Origin: an uncultured Alphaproteobacteria bacterium
GTDB taxonomy: Bacteria; Pseudomonadota; Alphaproteobacteria; Rhizobiales; Aestuariivirgaceae
DNA: 64,000 bases
Direction of reading: 5' to 3'
Assembly (NCBI GenBank): GCA_945957365.1
Contig: CAMFKI010000002.1
Location: 124,001 to 188,000 of the forward strand
Shown here: piece by piece, positions 32,464-41,574 of the stretch
How the letters are laid out: each line of letters starts with the position of its first letter
Position numbering within the stretch: the stretch's first letter is position 1
The notes under the pieces: generated by a model
The model's database searches: none
Seen by the model: only the letters and a program-made list of their open reading frames with translations
What the model was told of the DNA's origin: nothing
Position numbers and translations under genes: made by a program

Positions 32464-33147
32464 TCAGAAATCGAGGTCGGCGTAGTGCGGGCCGGGCGCC
32501 ATGCCGCGGATGGTGTCGGCCAGCAGCGGCCGGAACGAGGGACGCGACTTCACCCGCTGGTACCACGACTTCGCCACCGGATAATCCGCCCACGGAATGT
32601 CGCCGAAATAGTCGACCGCGGAAATATGCCCCGCCGCCGCCAGATCGGCGATCGACAGCGCCTCGCCGGCGAGCCACACCCGGTGGTCGGCGAGGTGGGA
32701 GATATAGTCGAGATGCTCGCGCAGCGCGGCCATGGCGTTGCGCACCCGCGTGGTGTCGGGCCCGCCGCCGCCGCGGTCGCGGCGCAGGAATCGGCGGATC
32801 AGCTTTTCGGTGAGCACCGGTTCGGACACCTCGGCGTAGAACTTGCCGTCGAACCAGCCGGCGAGGCGGCGCACCTCGGCGCGCTCGAAGGCGTCGCCCG
32901 GAATGAGCGAGACCCGCGTCGCCTTGGTCTCCTCGAGATATTCGGTGATCGCCTCGATCCCCGACAGCGGCGTCGAGACGTCCTCGAGATAGACCGGCAG
33001 CGTGCCGGCGGGATTCAGCTCGAAGATGTCGGGGCTCGGATGCCACGGCTCCTCGTCGATCAGTTCGACGTTGACGCCATATTCGGCGAGCGCGAGTCGC
33101 AACCTGCGGCTGAAGGGATCGAGCGCGAAATGGACGAGTGAGGGCAT
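32464..33147 (-). CDS. glutathione S-transferase family protein
   Basis: 227 residues, soluble. N-terminal thioredoxin-like domain (residues 1-80) with FALDPFSRRLRLALAEYG in the glutathione-site region (Ser in place of Tyr/Cys) and NPAGTLPVYLED containing the cis-Pro; helical C-terminal domain with WLAGEALSIADLAAAGHIS, the family N-capping motif. Substrate unknown. First gene of the GST-queG-epimerase cluster. Confidence 0.9.
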   Translation of the reverse strand: MPSLVHFALDPFSRRLRLALAEYGVNVELIDEEPWHPSPDIFELNPAGTLPVYLEDVSTPLSGIEAITEYLEETKATRVSLIPGDAFERAEVRRLAGWFDGKFYAEVSEPVLTEKLIRRFLRRDRGGGGPDTTRVRNAMAALREHLDYISHLADHRVWLAGEALSIADLAAAGHISAVDYFGDIPWADYPVAKSWYQRVKSRPSFRPLLADTIRGMAPGPHYADLDF

Positions 33148-33299
33148 CTTAGAACGAAATTAACCTCGCTGTTGGCAACTCAGGAGCGTGCGGAGTCTTT
33201 GCCGCAATTGCGCCGGAGATGGGCGCGTATAAAGCGCGCCCGCCCCCCGCGGCAAGAAAAAGTGACCAACCCAACCGGCAAGCCCAGAGTAGCCCTTCC

Positions 33300-34124
33300 A
33301 TGCTCATCATCCAGATCATCGTGCTGGCGCTCATCCAGGGCATCACCGAATTCCTTCCCATTTCCTCATCCGGCCACCTGCTGCTCGTGCCGGTCGTCAC
33401 CGGCTGGCCGGACCAGGGCGTGCTCACCGACGTCATGGTCCACATGGGCTCCTTCCTCGCCGTCATCGTCTATTTCTGGAAGGATTGCGTGAACCTGCTC
33501 CTGGGCCTTGTCGACATGGCGCGCGGCCGCAAGAACGCCTGGGGCCGGCTGGCGCTGCTGCTGATCCTCGGCACCATCCCCGCCGTGATCCTCGGTGTCG
33601 TCCTCGACAAGGCGGGCTTCATGGACCTCGTCCGCCAGATGCCGATCGTCGTCGCCTGGAACGCCATCATCTTCGGCACGCTGCTCTATGTCTGCGACCA
33701 CTTCGGCCTGTCCGTCCGCCGCATGGCGGACATGACCTGGGCCCCGGCGCTGATCATCGGCATGGCCCAGGCCGTGGCGCTGATCCCCGGCGTCAGCCGT
33801 TCCGGCATCTCGATGTCGGCGGCCCGCGCCCTGGGCTTCGAGCGGCCCGATTCGGCGCGCTTCGCCTTCCTGCTCGGCATTCCGGCCATTGCCGGCGCGG
33901 GTGTCCTCAAGCTCGGCGAGGCGGTGCATTCCGGCGCCACCATCAGCTTCCCGATGATCCTGACGGCGATCCTCACCTTCTTCGTGGCGCTGCTCACGAT
34001 CGCCGTGCTGATGAAGCTCATCCGCCACATGAGCTTCCTGCCCTTCGCCATCTATCGCGTGGCGCTGGGCGTGATCCTGCTCGCCGTGATCTACTCCGGG
34101 ATCCCCTTGGGCGCGGTGAACTGA
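33300..34124 (+). CDS. uppP: undecaprenyl-diphosphate phosphatase UppP (BacA)
   Basis: Integral membrane enzyme that dephosphorylates undecaprenyl pyrophosphate to recycle the lipid carrier for peptidoglycan and polysaccharide synthesis. 274 residues from ATG 33300, about eight hydrophobic helices. Signatures are QGITEFLPISSSGHL (about residues 14-28) and the second motif PGVSRSGISMSAARALGF (about 163-180). Its last 34 bp overlap the 3' end of the convergent NDUFA9-like gene. Confidence 0.95.
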   Translation: MLIIQIIVLALIQGITEFLPISSSGHLLLVPVVTGWPDQGVLTDVMVHMGSFLAVIVYFWKDCVNLLLGLVDMARGRKNAWGRLALLLILGTIPAVILGVVLDKAGFMDLVRQMPIVVAWNAIIFGTLLYVCDHFGLSVRRMADMTWAPALIIGMAQAVALIPGVSRSGISMSAARALGFERPDSARFAFLLGIPAIAGAGVLKLGEAVHSGATISFPMILTAILTFFVALLTIAVLMKLIRHMSFLPFAIYRVALGVILLAVIYSGIPLGAVN

Positions 34125-35071
34125 CCGGCCTTGCGGTAGCGGTAGAGATAGCCCGGAACGATCCCCTCGATCCCCTGCGGCGTGACGCCGAGGCCGGCCA
34201 GCGTGCGCTGCTCGCGCCGCGCCTCCTCGCTCACCACGTTGTCGTGGCGCAGCAGTTCCACCTGGTCGAGGGTGAGAAGCGGTTTCGGCATCAGCCCCAT
34301 GACCGCGGCCTGCACCTTGGCCACGCCCCAGGGCAGCGGCAGCAGCGCGCGGCTGCGGCCGATGGTATCGAGGGTGAACTGCATCAGCTGGCGGAAGCTG
34401 AACACCTCGGGCCCGCCCAGCTCATAGCTCCTGCCGTCGGCCTCGCCGGCATCGACGAGGCGGGCCACCGCCTCGCCCACGTCGCCCGCGAAGACCGGCT
34501 GGAATTTCGTTTCGCCACCGCCGATCAGCGGCAGGAAGGGCGAGAAGCGGGCGAGCTCGGCGAAGCGGTTGAAGAAGTCATCCTCAGGCCCGAACACCAC
34601 CGACGGGCGCAGCACGATGGCGCCGGGGAAACCGGCGCGCGCCCGGGCCTCGCCCTCGGCCTTGCTGCGGGCATATTCCGACGTCGACGAGGGATCGGCC
34701 CCGATCGCCGACATCTGGATAAACAGCCGCGCCCGCGCCGCCCTGGCGGCCTTGGCGGAAGCTTCCGCACCGAACACGTGGATCGCCTCGAAGCTCTGCG
34801 CGCCGGCGGAATGCAGCACGCCCGTCAGGTTGATCACCGCGAAGGCGCCCTCGCAGGCGGCGGCGAGCGAGGCGGGGTAGCGGACGTTGGCCTGCACCGC
34901 CATGATCTGCCCGGTGTTGCCGAGGGGCTGCAGGTGGCCGGCAAGGTCGGGCCTGCGGCAGGCCACGCGGATGCGGTAGCCGCGCCGCGCCAAGGCGCGC
35001 ACGATGTGCCGCCCCAGGAAGCCCGAACCGCCGATGATGGTGATGAGTCTGTCGGACGTCTGAACGAGCAC
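34091..35071 (-). CDS. NDUFA9-like NAD(P)-binding protein (complex I-associated family)
   Basis: 326 residues from GTG 35071; no in-frame ATG precedes the Rossmann motif, and GGGGTGG lies upstream. The nucleotide site is ITIIGGSGFLGRHIVRAL (about residues 10-27), and a SEYARSKAEGE segment holds a YxxxK-like pair. This atypical SDR family is the bacterial relative of the complex I accessory subunit NDUFA9, common in alphaproteobacteria; its role in bacteria is not settled. It overlaps uppP tail to tail by 34 bp. Confidence 0.88.
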   Translation of the reverse strand: MLVQTSDRLITIIGGSGFLGRHIVRALARRGYRIRVACRRPDLAGHLQPLGNTGQIMAVQANVRYPASLAAACEGAFAVINLTGVLHSAGAQSFEAIHVFGAEASAKAARAARARLFIQMSAIGADPSSTSEYARSKAEGEARARAGFPGAIVLRPSVVFGPEDDFFNRFAELARFSPFLPLIGGGETKFQPVFAGDVGEAVARLVDAGEADGRSYELGGPEVFSFRQLMQFTLDTIGRSRALLPLPWGVAKVQAAVMGLMPKPLLTLDQVELLRHDNVVSEEARREQRTLAGLGVTPQGIEGIVPGYLYRYRKAGQFTAPKGIPE

Positions 35072-35162
35072 GGAGGCCACCCCTGAATTTCGGTTGTGCG
35101 GCGCTTTTAACGCCGTGCGGTGGCGGATGCAAAGGCCAAGACGGCAATCCGCAGGACTGCGG

Positions 35163-35191
35163 TTGACAGCCGTGCCGGGGCTCTCTAAGAG
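35163..35191 (+). promoter_or_regulatory. promoter of tRNA-Leu
   Basis: TTGACA (35163-35168), 17-bp spacer, TAAGAG (35186-35191); tRNA starts 12 bp later. Confidence 0.65.
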
Positions 35192-35202
35192 ACGCCTCGC
35201 CT

Positions 35203-35287
<85 letters not shown>

Positions 35288-35319
35288 TATTTTCAGAGCC
35301 GATAAGGCGGGACCCTCCG

Positions 35320-35931
35320 ATGGCAATCAAGCTTTACAAGGGCGACCTGCCTCCGGGCCTCGATTTCGGAAGCTCCGTCGCCGTCGACACCGAGACGCTC
35401 GGCCTGGTGCCGCGCCGCGACAAGCTCTGCCTCGTGCAGCTCTCGGCCGGCGACGGCAACGCCCACCTGGTGCAGCTCGACCGGTCGAGCTACGACGCGC
35501 CCAATCTCAAGGCGCTGTTCGCCAACGACGGCGTCACCAAGATCTTCCATTACGCCCGCTTCGACGTGGCGGTGATCAAGTATTATCTGGGCGTCGACAC
35601 CCGTCCCCTCTACTGCACCAAGATCGCCTCCAAGCTCACCCGCACCTACACCGACCGCCATGGCCTCAAGGACCTGGTGAAGGAACTCCTCGGCATCGAG
35701 CTCAACAAGCAGCAGCAGAGCTCGGACTGGGGTGCGCACATGCTGTCCGATTCGCAGAAGCAATATGCCGCGCAGGACGTGATCTATCTCCACGAGCTGA
35801 AATCGCGGCTCGACCAGATGCTCGCCCGCGAGGGCCGCGAGGCCGTGGCCCGCGCCTGCTTCGACTTCATCCCGACACGCGCCGCGCTCGACCTCTCGGG
35901 CTGGACAGAGGAAGATGTCTTCGCCCACTGA
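35320..35931 (+). CDS. rnd: ribonuclease D-like 3'-5' exonuclease
   Basis: 203 residues: only the DEDDy exonuclease domain, with VDTETLGL (exo I, near residue 22), the exo II region FHYARFDVAVIKYYLG, and exo III YAAQDVIYLHEL with the Tyr four residues before the Asp. It lacks the HRDC domains of E. coli RNase D, as in many alphaproteobacteria. It probably trims tRNA and other small RNA 3' ends. The last 17 bp overlap lptC. It lies 32 bp after tRNA-Leu and may share its transcript. Confidence 0.92.
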   Translation: MAIKLYKGDLPPGLDFGSSVAVDTETLGLVPRRDKLCLVQLSAGDGNAHLVQLDRSSYDAPNLKALFANDGVTKIFHYARFDVAVIKYYLGVDTRPLYCTKIASKLTRTYTDRHGLKDLVKELLGIELNKQQQSSDWGAHMLSDSQKQYAAQDVIYLHELKSRLDQMLAREGREAVARACFDFIPTRAALDLSGWTEEDVFAH

Positions 35932-36547
35932 ATCCGCCCGCAAGGCCGTCAGGGCCGCCACACTGTCGCGCATCCTGAGCTGGCTGGCGGCGGCCATCGG
36001 CATCGGCTTCGTGATCGCCTTCCTGGCCCAGGCCGGCCTGTTCGAGGCGATGCTGCCGCGGCCCGCCCAGCAGCCCCCGCCCGATGTCGAGCCCGACCGC
36101 ATCACGGCAGGCGTCTCCACGGTGAACGGCATCGACGATCAGAAGCAGCCCTACCAGGTCACCGCCAAGCGCGGCTGGCAGGACGGGTCCACCCCCAACC
36201 TCGTCCACCTCGAGCGGCCGGTCGGCGTGTTCCGCCGGGCCAGCGGCACCCGATACACGATCGTCGGCGACAGCGGCCTCTACGACACCCACGTCAAGTC
36301 GCTCGATCTCGAGGGCAGCGTGGTCCTGAAGCAGGAGGGGCGCTTCACCGCCGCCATGGACAAGGCCAACATCGCGGTGAAGGAGAAGAAGCTCACCTCC
36401 GGCTCGCCGGTGGTTGCCAATTTCGCCTCCGGCACCGTCAATGCCAACGGCATGGAAATAACCGATGACGGTAACCGGATTCTGTTCTTGAATGGCGTGA
36501 AGGCCCATTTCAGCGCGACCGATGCCAAGGGAGACACCAATCCATGA
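35915..36547 (+). CDS. lptC: LPS export ABC transporter periplasmic protein LptC
   Basis: 210 residues with one N-terminal membrane anchor (LSWLAAAIGIGFVIAFLAQA, about residues 20-39) and a periplasmic beta-jellyroll domain with YQVTAKRGWQ and YDTHVKSLDLEGSV. LptC receives LPS from LptBFG and passes it to LptA. Overlaps rnd by 17 bp and lptA by 4 bp. lptF and lptG are not in the window, as usual. Confidence 0.92.
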   Translation: MSSPTESARKAVRAATLSRILSWLAAAIGIGFVIAFLAQAGLFEAMLPRPAQQPPPDVEPDRITAGVSTVNGIDDQKQPYQVTAKRGWQDGSTPNLVHLERPVGVFRRASGTRYTIVGDSGLYDTHVKSLDLEGSVVLKQEGRFTAAMDKANIAVKEKKLTSGSPVVANFASGTVNANGMEITDDGNRILFLNGVKAHFSATDAKGDTNP

Positions 36548-37212
36548 CTTTGAAGCCCGCCGCCTGCGCCGCCGCGCTGCTCCTGCTGGCCGCAGCCCCG
36601 CTCCACGCCCAGACCACGCCGGCCCCGGCTCCGGCCGCCGCCGACTCCGGCACCAAGACCGACGCCAGCCCTGACGCGAAGTCAGACACCAAGACCGACG
36701 GCAAGGCTGCAAAGACCGGCGCCGACGCCAAACCCGATCCCAACTCCCCCAACGCCAAGGTGCCGGTCGACATCGTCTCGAACCAGATGGAAATCCTCGA
36801 CACCGAGAAGAAGGCGATCTTCACCGGTGCGGTCGATGCCACCCGCGGCACCACCAACCTGAAGTCCGACACCCTCACCGTCACCTATGCCGACGTGAAG
36901 CAGCCCGACGGCACCACCAAGACCGACGCCACCGACCTCGACGCCAAGGGCAACGTGATCATCACCACGCCCAAGGAAACCATCACCGGCGACTGGGCCA
37001 AGTACGATCCCCAGGCCGAGAAGCTGGTGGTCGGCGGCAACGTCAAGCTGGTGCAGGGCACCACCACGCTGCTCGGCCAGGAACTCCACACCGACCTCAA
37101 GACCAACCGCACCCAGATGATGGGCGGCCGGGTCAAGGGCAGCTTCCTGCCGAAGTCCAGCGATACGACCAGCACCACCACCACCAAGCCGGCAAAACCC
37201 GCGAAACAGTGA
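36544..37212 (+). CDS. lptA: LPS transport protein LptA
   Basis: 222 residues, the periplasmic bridge of LPS transport. Signal peptide to about residue 21 (AAPLHA-Q). A low-complexity Lys/Asp/Thr/Ala stretch (about residues 25-70) precedes the OstA-like jellyroll that begins VDIVSNQMEILDTEKKAIFTG (about 75-95). The tail is Thr/Lys rich (TTTTKPAKPAKQ). The charged linker is longer than in E. coli LptA and is probably flexible. ATG 36544 overlaps lptC by 4 bp. Confidence 0.92.
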   Translation: MTLKPAACAAALLLLAAAPLHAQTTPAPAPAAADSGTKTDASPDAKSDTKTDGKAAKTGADAKPDPNSPNAKVPVDIVSNQMEILDTEKKAIFTGAVDATRGTTNLKSDTLTVTYADVKQPDGTTKTDATDLDAKGNVIITTPKETITGDWAKYDPQAEKLVVGGNVKLVQGTTTLLGQELHTDLKTNRTQMMGGRVKGSFLPKSSDTTSTTTTKPAKPAKQ

Positions 37213-37309
37213 CGGGGCCTGCCGATACTCCGGACTTATCGAAAATTAAACCTATTGGGTGGACACTCACTTGGCGCGTGACGAAGACGTAGTGACAGAC
37301 AGGCAGACG

Positions 37310-38098
37310 ATGGCAATGGCGCCCCGGCGGGCACAGATTCCGCAGACGGGCGCAGGCGCCGCTGCCAGTCCCGATCGTCCGGGCCTCGTCGTGGAGGGAC
37401 TGCGCAAGTCCTACAAGCGGCGGCCGGTGGTGCGGGATGTCTCGGTCTCCGTCAGGCGTGGTGAAGCTGTGGGACTTCTGGGACCCAATGGCGCCGGCAA
37501 GACGACGGTGTTCTACATGATCACCGGACTCATCGCCGCCGACAGCGGCCGGATCAGCCTCGACGGCGCGGATATCACCCACCTGCCCATGTACCGACGG
37601 GCCAGGCTGGGAATAGGCTATCTGGCGCAGGAAAGCTCGATCTTCCGCGGCCTCACGGTGGAGGAAAACATTCGCGCCGTGCTGGAGCTGACCGAGGGCT
37701 CGAAGCAGGTGCGCGAAAGTAAGTTGCGTGAGTTGCTCGATGAGTTCTCCATCACCCACATCCGGAATTCGCCGGCTGTTGCGCTCTCTGGCGGCGAGCG
37801 TCGCCGCGTGGAAATCGCCCGCGCCCTCGCAGCCGATCCCGAATTCATGCTCCTCGACGAGCCCTTCGCCGGAATTGACCCGATTGCGATCAGTGATATT
37901 CGCCGCCTGGTGCGACAGCTCACCTCTCGGGGAATCGGGGTGCTTGTTACGGATCACAACGTCCGCGAGACGCTCGAGCTCATCGACACGGCGCTCATCA
38001 TCCATGAGGGTCAGGTCCTGACGCACGGCACCCCACAGGAAATCGTCTCCAACGCGGACGTCCGGCGCTACTATCTTGGCGCCGACTTCACCCTCTGA
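37310..38098 (+). CDS. lptB: LPS export ABC transporter ATPase LptB
   Basis: 262 residues from ATG 37310; GTG 37259 in the same frame would add 17 residues, and neither has a strong ribosome site. Walker A GPNGAGKTT, Q-loop GYLAQESSIFRGL, signature LSGGERRRVEIARAL, Walker B FMLLDEPFAGIDP and switch His in VTDHNVRETL are intact and characteristic of LptB. It drives extraction of LPS from the inner membrane with LptFG and LptC. rpoN follows after 19 bp. Confidence 0.94.
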   Translation: MAMAPRRAQIPQTGAGAAASPDRPGLVVEGLRKSYKRRPVVRDVSVSVRRGEAVGLLGPNGAGKTTVFYMITGLIAADSGRISLDGADITHLPMYRRARLGIGYLAQESSIFRGLTVEENIRAVLELTEGSKQVRESKLRELLDEFSITHIRNSPAVALSGGERRRVEIARALAADPEFMLLDEPFAGIDPIAISDIRRLVRQLTSRGIGVLVTDHNVRETLELIDTALIIHEGQVLTHGTPQEIVSNADVRRYYLGADFTL

Positions 38099-38117
38099 GG
38101 GGCAGGGGCGCTAGGCC

Positions 38118-39635
38118 ATGGCGCTGAACCAGCGGCTCGATCTCCGGCAGGGCCAGTCCCTGGTCATGACGCCGCAGCTGCAGCAGGCGATCAAGCTGCT
38201 GCAGATGTCCAACATCGAACTGCAGGCCTTCGTCGACCAGGAACTGGAACGCAACCCTCTGCTCGAGCGCGACGAGCGCGGCGACATCCAGAAACCGGCG
38301 CCCGAGCTTCCCGAGGGCCAGGCGGACATGGTCGCGGCCCTCGCCGCCAACACCGGCGCCGAGGAACGCCTGCGCACGCTCGATACCGAGCTCGAGAATG
38401 TCTACACTCACGAATCGCGCGCCGATGCGGCGAACCGCGAGGCCATGGGGCCGCCGCCCGACTCCGGCTGGTCGTCGCTGCGTCCGCAGGGTGCCCTGTC
38501 GCTCGATGCCGAGGGTCTCGATTTCGACGCCACCCTCTCGCGCCAGCCGACCCTGGCCGAGCATCTCACCGACCAGATGCACCTGATCCTCACCGAGCCT
38601 GCCGAGCAGCTGATCGGCCAGCACCTGATCGGCAGCCTCAACGAGGCGGGCTACCTGACCTCCGACACGGCCTCGCTCGCCGAAACGCTGGGCACCTCGG
38701 TGGGCCACGTCGAGGCGGTGCTCGCCCGCCTCCAGGCCTGCGATCCGGCCGGCGTCTTCGCCCGCGACCTCAAGGAATGCCTCGCCCTGCAGCTGCGCGA
38801 GCGTGACCGCTTCGACCCCGCCATGGCGACGCTCGTCGCCCATCTCGATCTCGTCGCAAGGCGTGACTACGCAGCCCTCAAGGCCCTGTGCAAGGTCGAC
38901 CTCGACGACCTCAAGGACATGGTGGGCGAGCTTCGCGCGCTCGACCCCAAGCCCGGCCACGCCTTCGGGGCCGAGCCCGTCCAGCCGGTGATCCCCGACG
39001 TCATCGTGCGCCCCTCGCCGGAGGGCGCCTGGATCGTCGAGCTCAACACCGAAACGCTGCCGCGCGTCCTCATCAACAACCAGTATCTCGCCCGCGTCTC
39101 CGCCACCGCCCAGCGCAGCGAGGACAAGCTCTACCTGTCGGAATGCCAGGCCAACGCCACCTGGCTGGTGAAAAGCCTCGACCAGCGCGCCAAGACCATC
39201 CTCAAGGTGGCGCGCGAGATCGTCCGCCAGCAGGACGCCTTCCTGATGCTCGGCGTCCAGCACCTGCGCCCCCTCAACCTGCGCACCGTGGCGGATGCGA
39301 TCGAGATGCACGAGTCCACCGTGAGCCGCGTCACCTCGAACAAGTACATGGCCACGCCGCGCGGCATCTTTGAGTTGAAATATTTCTTCACCACGGCCAT
39401 CGCATCCGCCGATTCGGAGGGCGATGCGCATTCCGCCGAAGCCGTCCGCCACCGCATCAAGGACCTGATCGCCGGCGAGGGCCAGGACGTGCTGTCCGAC
39501 GATACGATCGTCGACAGGTTGAAGGCGTCAGGCATCGATATCGCCCGCAGAACGGTTGCCAAGTATAGGGAAAGCCTTGGCATTCCATCCTCCGTCCAGC
39601 GCCGCCGCGAGGCCCGCGTCCAGGCCGCCCAATAG
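38118..39635 (+). CDS. rpoN: RNA polymerase sigma-54 factor RpoN
   Basis: 505 residues. Region I is Gln/Leu rich (LRQGQSLVMTPQLQQAIKLL, about residues 9-28), an acidic region II follows, then the core-binding part and the C-terminal DNA-binding part with the helix-turn-helix VADAIEMHESTVSRVTSNKY and the RpoN box ARRTVAKYRE near residue 480. It directs transcription of nitrogen, motility and C4-dicarboxylate genes with enhancer-binding activators. The order lptB-rpoN-hpf-ptsN is widely conserved. Confidence 0.97.
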   Translation: MALNQRLDLRQGQSLVMTPQLQQAIKLLQMSNIELQAFVDQELERNPLLERDERGDIQKPAPELPEGQADMVAALAANTGAEERLRTLDTELENVYTHESRADAANREAMGPPPDSGWSSLRPQGALSLDAEGLDFDATLSRQPTLAEHLTDQMHLILTEPAEQLIGQHLIGSLNEAGYLTSDTASLAETLGTSVGHVEAVLARLQACDPAGVFARDLKECLALQLRERDRFDPAMATLVAHLDLVARRDYAALKALCKVDLDDLKDMVGELRALDPKPGHAFGAEPVQPVIPDVIVRPSPEGAWIVELNTETLPRVLINNQYLARVSATAQRSEDKLYLSECQANATWLVKSLDQRAKTILKVAREIVRQQDAFLMLGVQHLRPLNLRTVADAIEMHESTVSRVTSNKYMATPRGIFELKYFFTTAIASADSEGDAHSAEAVRHRIKDLIAGEGQDVLSDDTIVDRLKASGIDIARRTVAKYRESLGIPSSVQRRREARVQAAQ

Positions 39636-39833
39636 GGTTTGACGGGGCCTCCGCCCTCGACTAGGTTCCGCCCGCTTCGTGACGGCGGGGCCCTCATCCG
39701 AGGGGGCCGGCCTGTGGCGGACGGCGAAGCAACGCAACCGCGTTTCTCGGGCCAGCAGGACAGGCCAGTTGACGTGTCAGGCAAACGCGCCCATGTGTAG
39801 AAGCAGGGCGAAGCAGGGATATTTGCGACGACC

Positions 39834-40403
39834 ATGCAGATCAAAGTCACCGGTAAGAACCTCGATGTCGGCGACGCCTTGCGTGAGCACATCGAAACCC
39901 GACTGAACCTTCTCCAGCAGAAATATTTCGACGGCACGGTCCACGTGCAGGTGACGGTCGAGAAGCAGCGCGCCTTCTTCCTCACCGATTGTGCGGTCCA
40001 CCTCGCCACCGGCCTCGTGCTGCAGGCCGAGGGCAAGGGCGCCGACGCCCATCCGAGCTTCGATGAAGCCGCCGCCCACCTCGAAAAGCAGCTGCGCCGC
40101 TACAAGCAGCGCCTGAAGGACCATCACCGCAAGCGCCGCGAGCCGGTCCGCCAGTTCGAAGCCCAGAGCTACGTGATCGAACCCCATTCCGACGAGCATG
40201 ACGGCGTGGGCGAGAACCCCGTCGTCGTCGCCGAGACCGGCCTCAAGCTGCCGGAACTCTCGGTTGGGGAGGCGGTTATGCAGCTCGACATCTCCACCCA
40301 GCCGTTCCTGCTGTTCCGCAATGGTGGCCACGGCGGCCTCAACCTGGTCTACAGGCGTCCCGACGGCAACATCGGCTGGGTCGACCCCAAGCCGGCGGCC
40401 TGA
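39834..40403 (+). CDS. hpf: long-form ribosome hibernation promoting factor
   Basis: 189 residues. The N-terminal S30AE domain (1-105: MQIKVTGKNLDVGDALREHI, later KQLRRYKQRLKDHH) binds the decoding centre of idle ribosomes; the C-terminal domain (about 130-189, with FLLFRNGGHGGLNLVYRR) dimerises 70S particles into 100S. Presence of both domains marks the long form that does not need RMF. It is separated from rpoN by 198 bp, so it may have its own promoter there. Confidence 0.94.
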   Translation: MQIKVTGKNLDVGDALREHIETRLNLLQQKYFDGTVHVQVTVEKQRAFFLTDCAVHLATGLVLQAEGKGADAHPSFDEAAAHLEKQLRRYKQRLKDHHRKRREPVRQFEAQSYVIEPHSDEHDGVGENPVVVAETGLKLPELSVGEAVMQLDISTQPFLLFRNGGHGGLNLVYRRPDGNIGWVDPKPAA

Positions 40404-40432
40404 CGTTCGACCTTCACGGGGACCTGACCCGC

Positions 40433-40909
40433 ATGACCCTCGATTCCCTGATCGACAAGCAGTCCGTGCTCGCGAACCTCAAGGCGCCGAACAAGAAGCA
40501 GCTGCTGCAGGAACTGTCGCAGGCGCTCGCCACCCAGGTGGCGATCGACCACCGGGTGATCTTCGAAACCCTGCTGAAGCGCGAGAAGCTGGGTTCCACC
40601 GGCATCGGCCAGGGCATCGCCATCCCGCACGGCAAGCTGCCCTCGATCGCGCGCGTCTATGGCCTCTTCGCCAGGCTCGCCCAGCCCGTCGAATTCGACT
40701 CGGTCGACGGCCAGCCCGTCGACCTCGTCTTCGTCCTGCTGGCGCCCGAGGATGCCGGCGCCGACCACCTCAAGGCGCTCGCCAAGATCTCCCGCGTGCT
40801 GCGCGACCCCGCCGTGGTCGCCAAGCTGCGCGGCACCGACGACGCCGAGGGCCTCTACGCCATCCTCACCGAACCGGCCGCCAACCCGAAGTCCGCCTCG
40901 GCCGCCTGA
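40433..40909 (+). CDS. ptsN: nitrogen-PTS EIIA component PtsN
   Basis: 158 residues, PTS_EIIA_2 domain. The phosphorylated histidine is His66 in GIAIPHGKLP. Cytoplasmic end acceptor of the PtsP-PtsO-PtsN phosphate chain, which in alphaproteobacteria tunes potassium transport, PHB storage and stress responses rather than sugar uptake. Lies 29 bp after hpf. Confidence 0.95.
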   Translation: MTLDSLIDKQSVLANLKAPNKKQLLQELSQALATQVAIDHRVIFETLLKREKLGSTGIGQGIAIPHGKLPSIARVYGLFARLAQPVEFDSVDGQPVDLVFVLLAPEDAGADHLKALAKISRVLRDPAVVAKLRGTDDAEGLYAILTEPAANPKSASAA

Positions 40910-40921
40910 TAGGCGGGGCAG

Positions 40922-41047
40922 GGCCCTCATCCGGCCTGTCGGCCACCTTCTCCCATTGCTCCGCAACGGGAGAAGGGGCTCATCCGTGTCAGTCCCTTCT
41001 CCCGTCCGCAGGATGGGAGAAGGTGCCCGACAGGGCGGATGAGGGCC
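40922..41047. repeat. 126-bp nested inverted repeat after ptsN
   Basis: Outer arms of about 35 bp: the left begins GGCCCTCATCCGGCCTGTCG and the right ends CGACAGGGCGGATGAGGGCC. A second inverted pair, ACGGGAGAAGGG and CCCTTCTCCCGT, is nested inside. It ends with TTTC and could terminate ptsN transcription. The sequence type CCCTCATCCG...CTTCTCCC is a familiar dispersed element in alphaproteobacteria. Most of the 391-bp gene-free stretch 40910-41300 is this element. Confidence 0.8.
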
Positions 41048-41084
41048 TTTCACCACCAAGTTGCAATGTCCAAAACACGCCTGC

Positions 41085-41165
41085 ACCTCCCCCGCCTCGC
41101 CGCGGGGGTCCCTCCACACGCACTCCGGCCGTGAAGCCAGGGGGAGGAGTCATCCGGGGTGGGCT
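41085..41165. repeat. second, imperfect inverted element in the ptsN-DUF1150 gap
   Basis: ACCTCCCCC near 41086 is mirrored by GGGGGAGGAGT near 41140, with a short CCCCGC/GCGGGG hairpin inside. The rest of the gap to 41300 is AT-rich without any gene I can support. Confidence 0.4.
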
Positions 41166-41300
41166 TTGGCGCGCCGTCCCGGGAAATCTTTCACAATGTC
41201 AATCAGCAGCAGGCACGCTGCAGGACATATAGAACATAACAGGAACAAAGTCAAGAAAAATATCCCCCGCCACGATTTTATTCCGAGGCAGGGGATTGTT

Positions 41301-41570
41301 TCAGTGCACGCTCATCGGCATCAGCTCGTGCTCGAAGGCGCTGCCCATGGCCGCTTCCTTCGAACCCGAGATCGACACCGGGGTGCCGTCGGCATTGTAC
41401 AGGCAGTACAGCCTGGACTCGGGCGAAACGCTCGCCTGGCCGCCCAGCAGACGCTGGGCCTCGTTGATCTCGATCTCGCGGATGTATCCGAGCGCGCCTT
41501 CGCCCAGCAGGGCCAGGTCCTGCGCCGTGAGACCGACGGATGTCTTCGGGTCCATTTTCTTCAGTTCCAT
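41301..41570 (-). CDS. DUF1150 family protein
   Basis: 89 residues from ATG 41570, with GGAGGG 8 nt upstream. The family, of unknown function, is found in alphaproteobacteria next to small heat-shock genes, as here: 4 bp separate it from the hsp20 stop. Recognisable parts are LGYIREIEINEAQRLL and RLYCLYNADGTPVSISGSKE. Probably cytoplasmic. Coexpression with Hsp20 suggests a stress role. Confidence 0.85.
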   Translation of the reverse strand: MELKKMDPKTSVGLTAQDLALLGEGALGYIREIEINEAQRLLGGQASVSPESRLYCLYNADGTPVSISGSKEAAMGSAFEHELMPMSVH

Positions 41571-41574
41571 GTCA

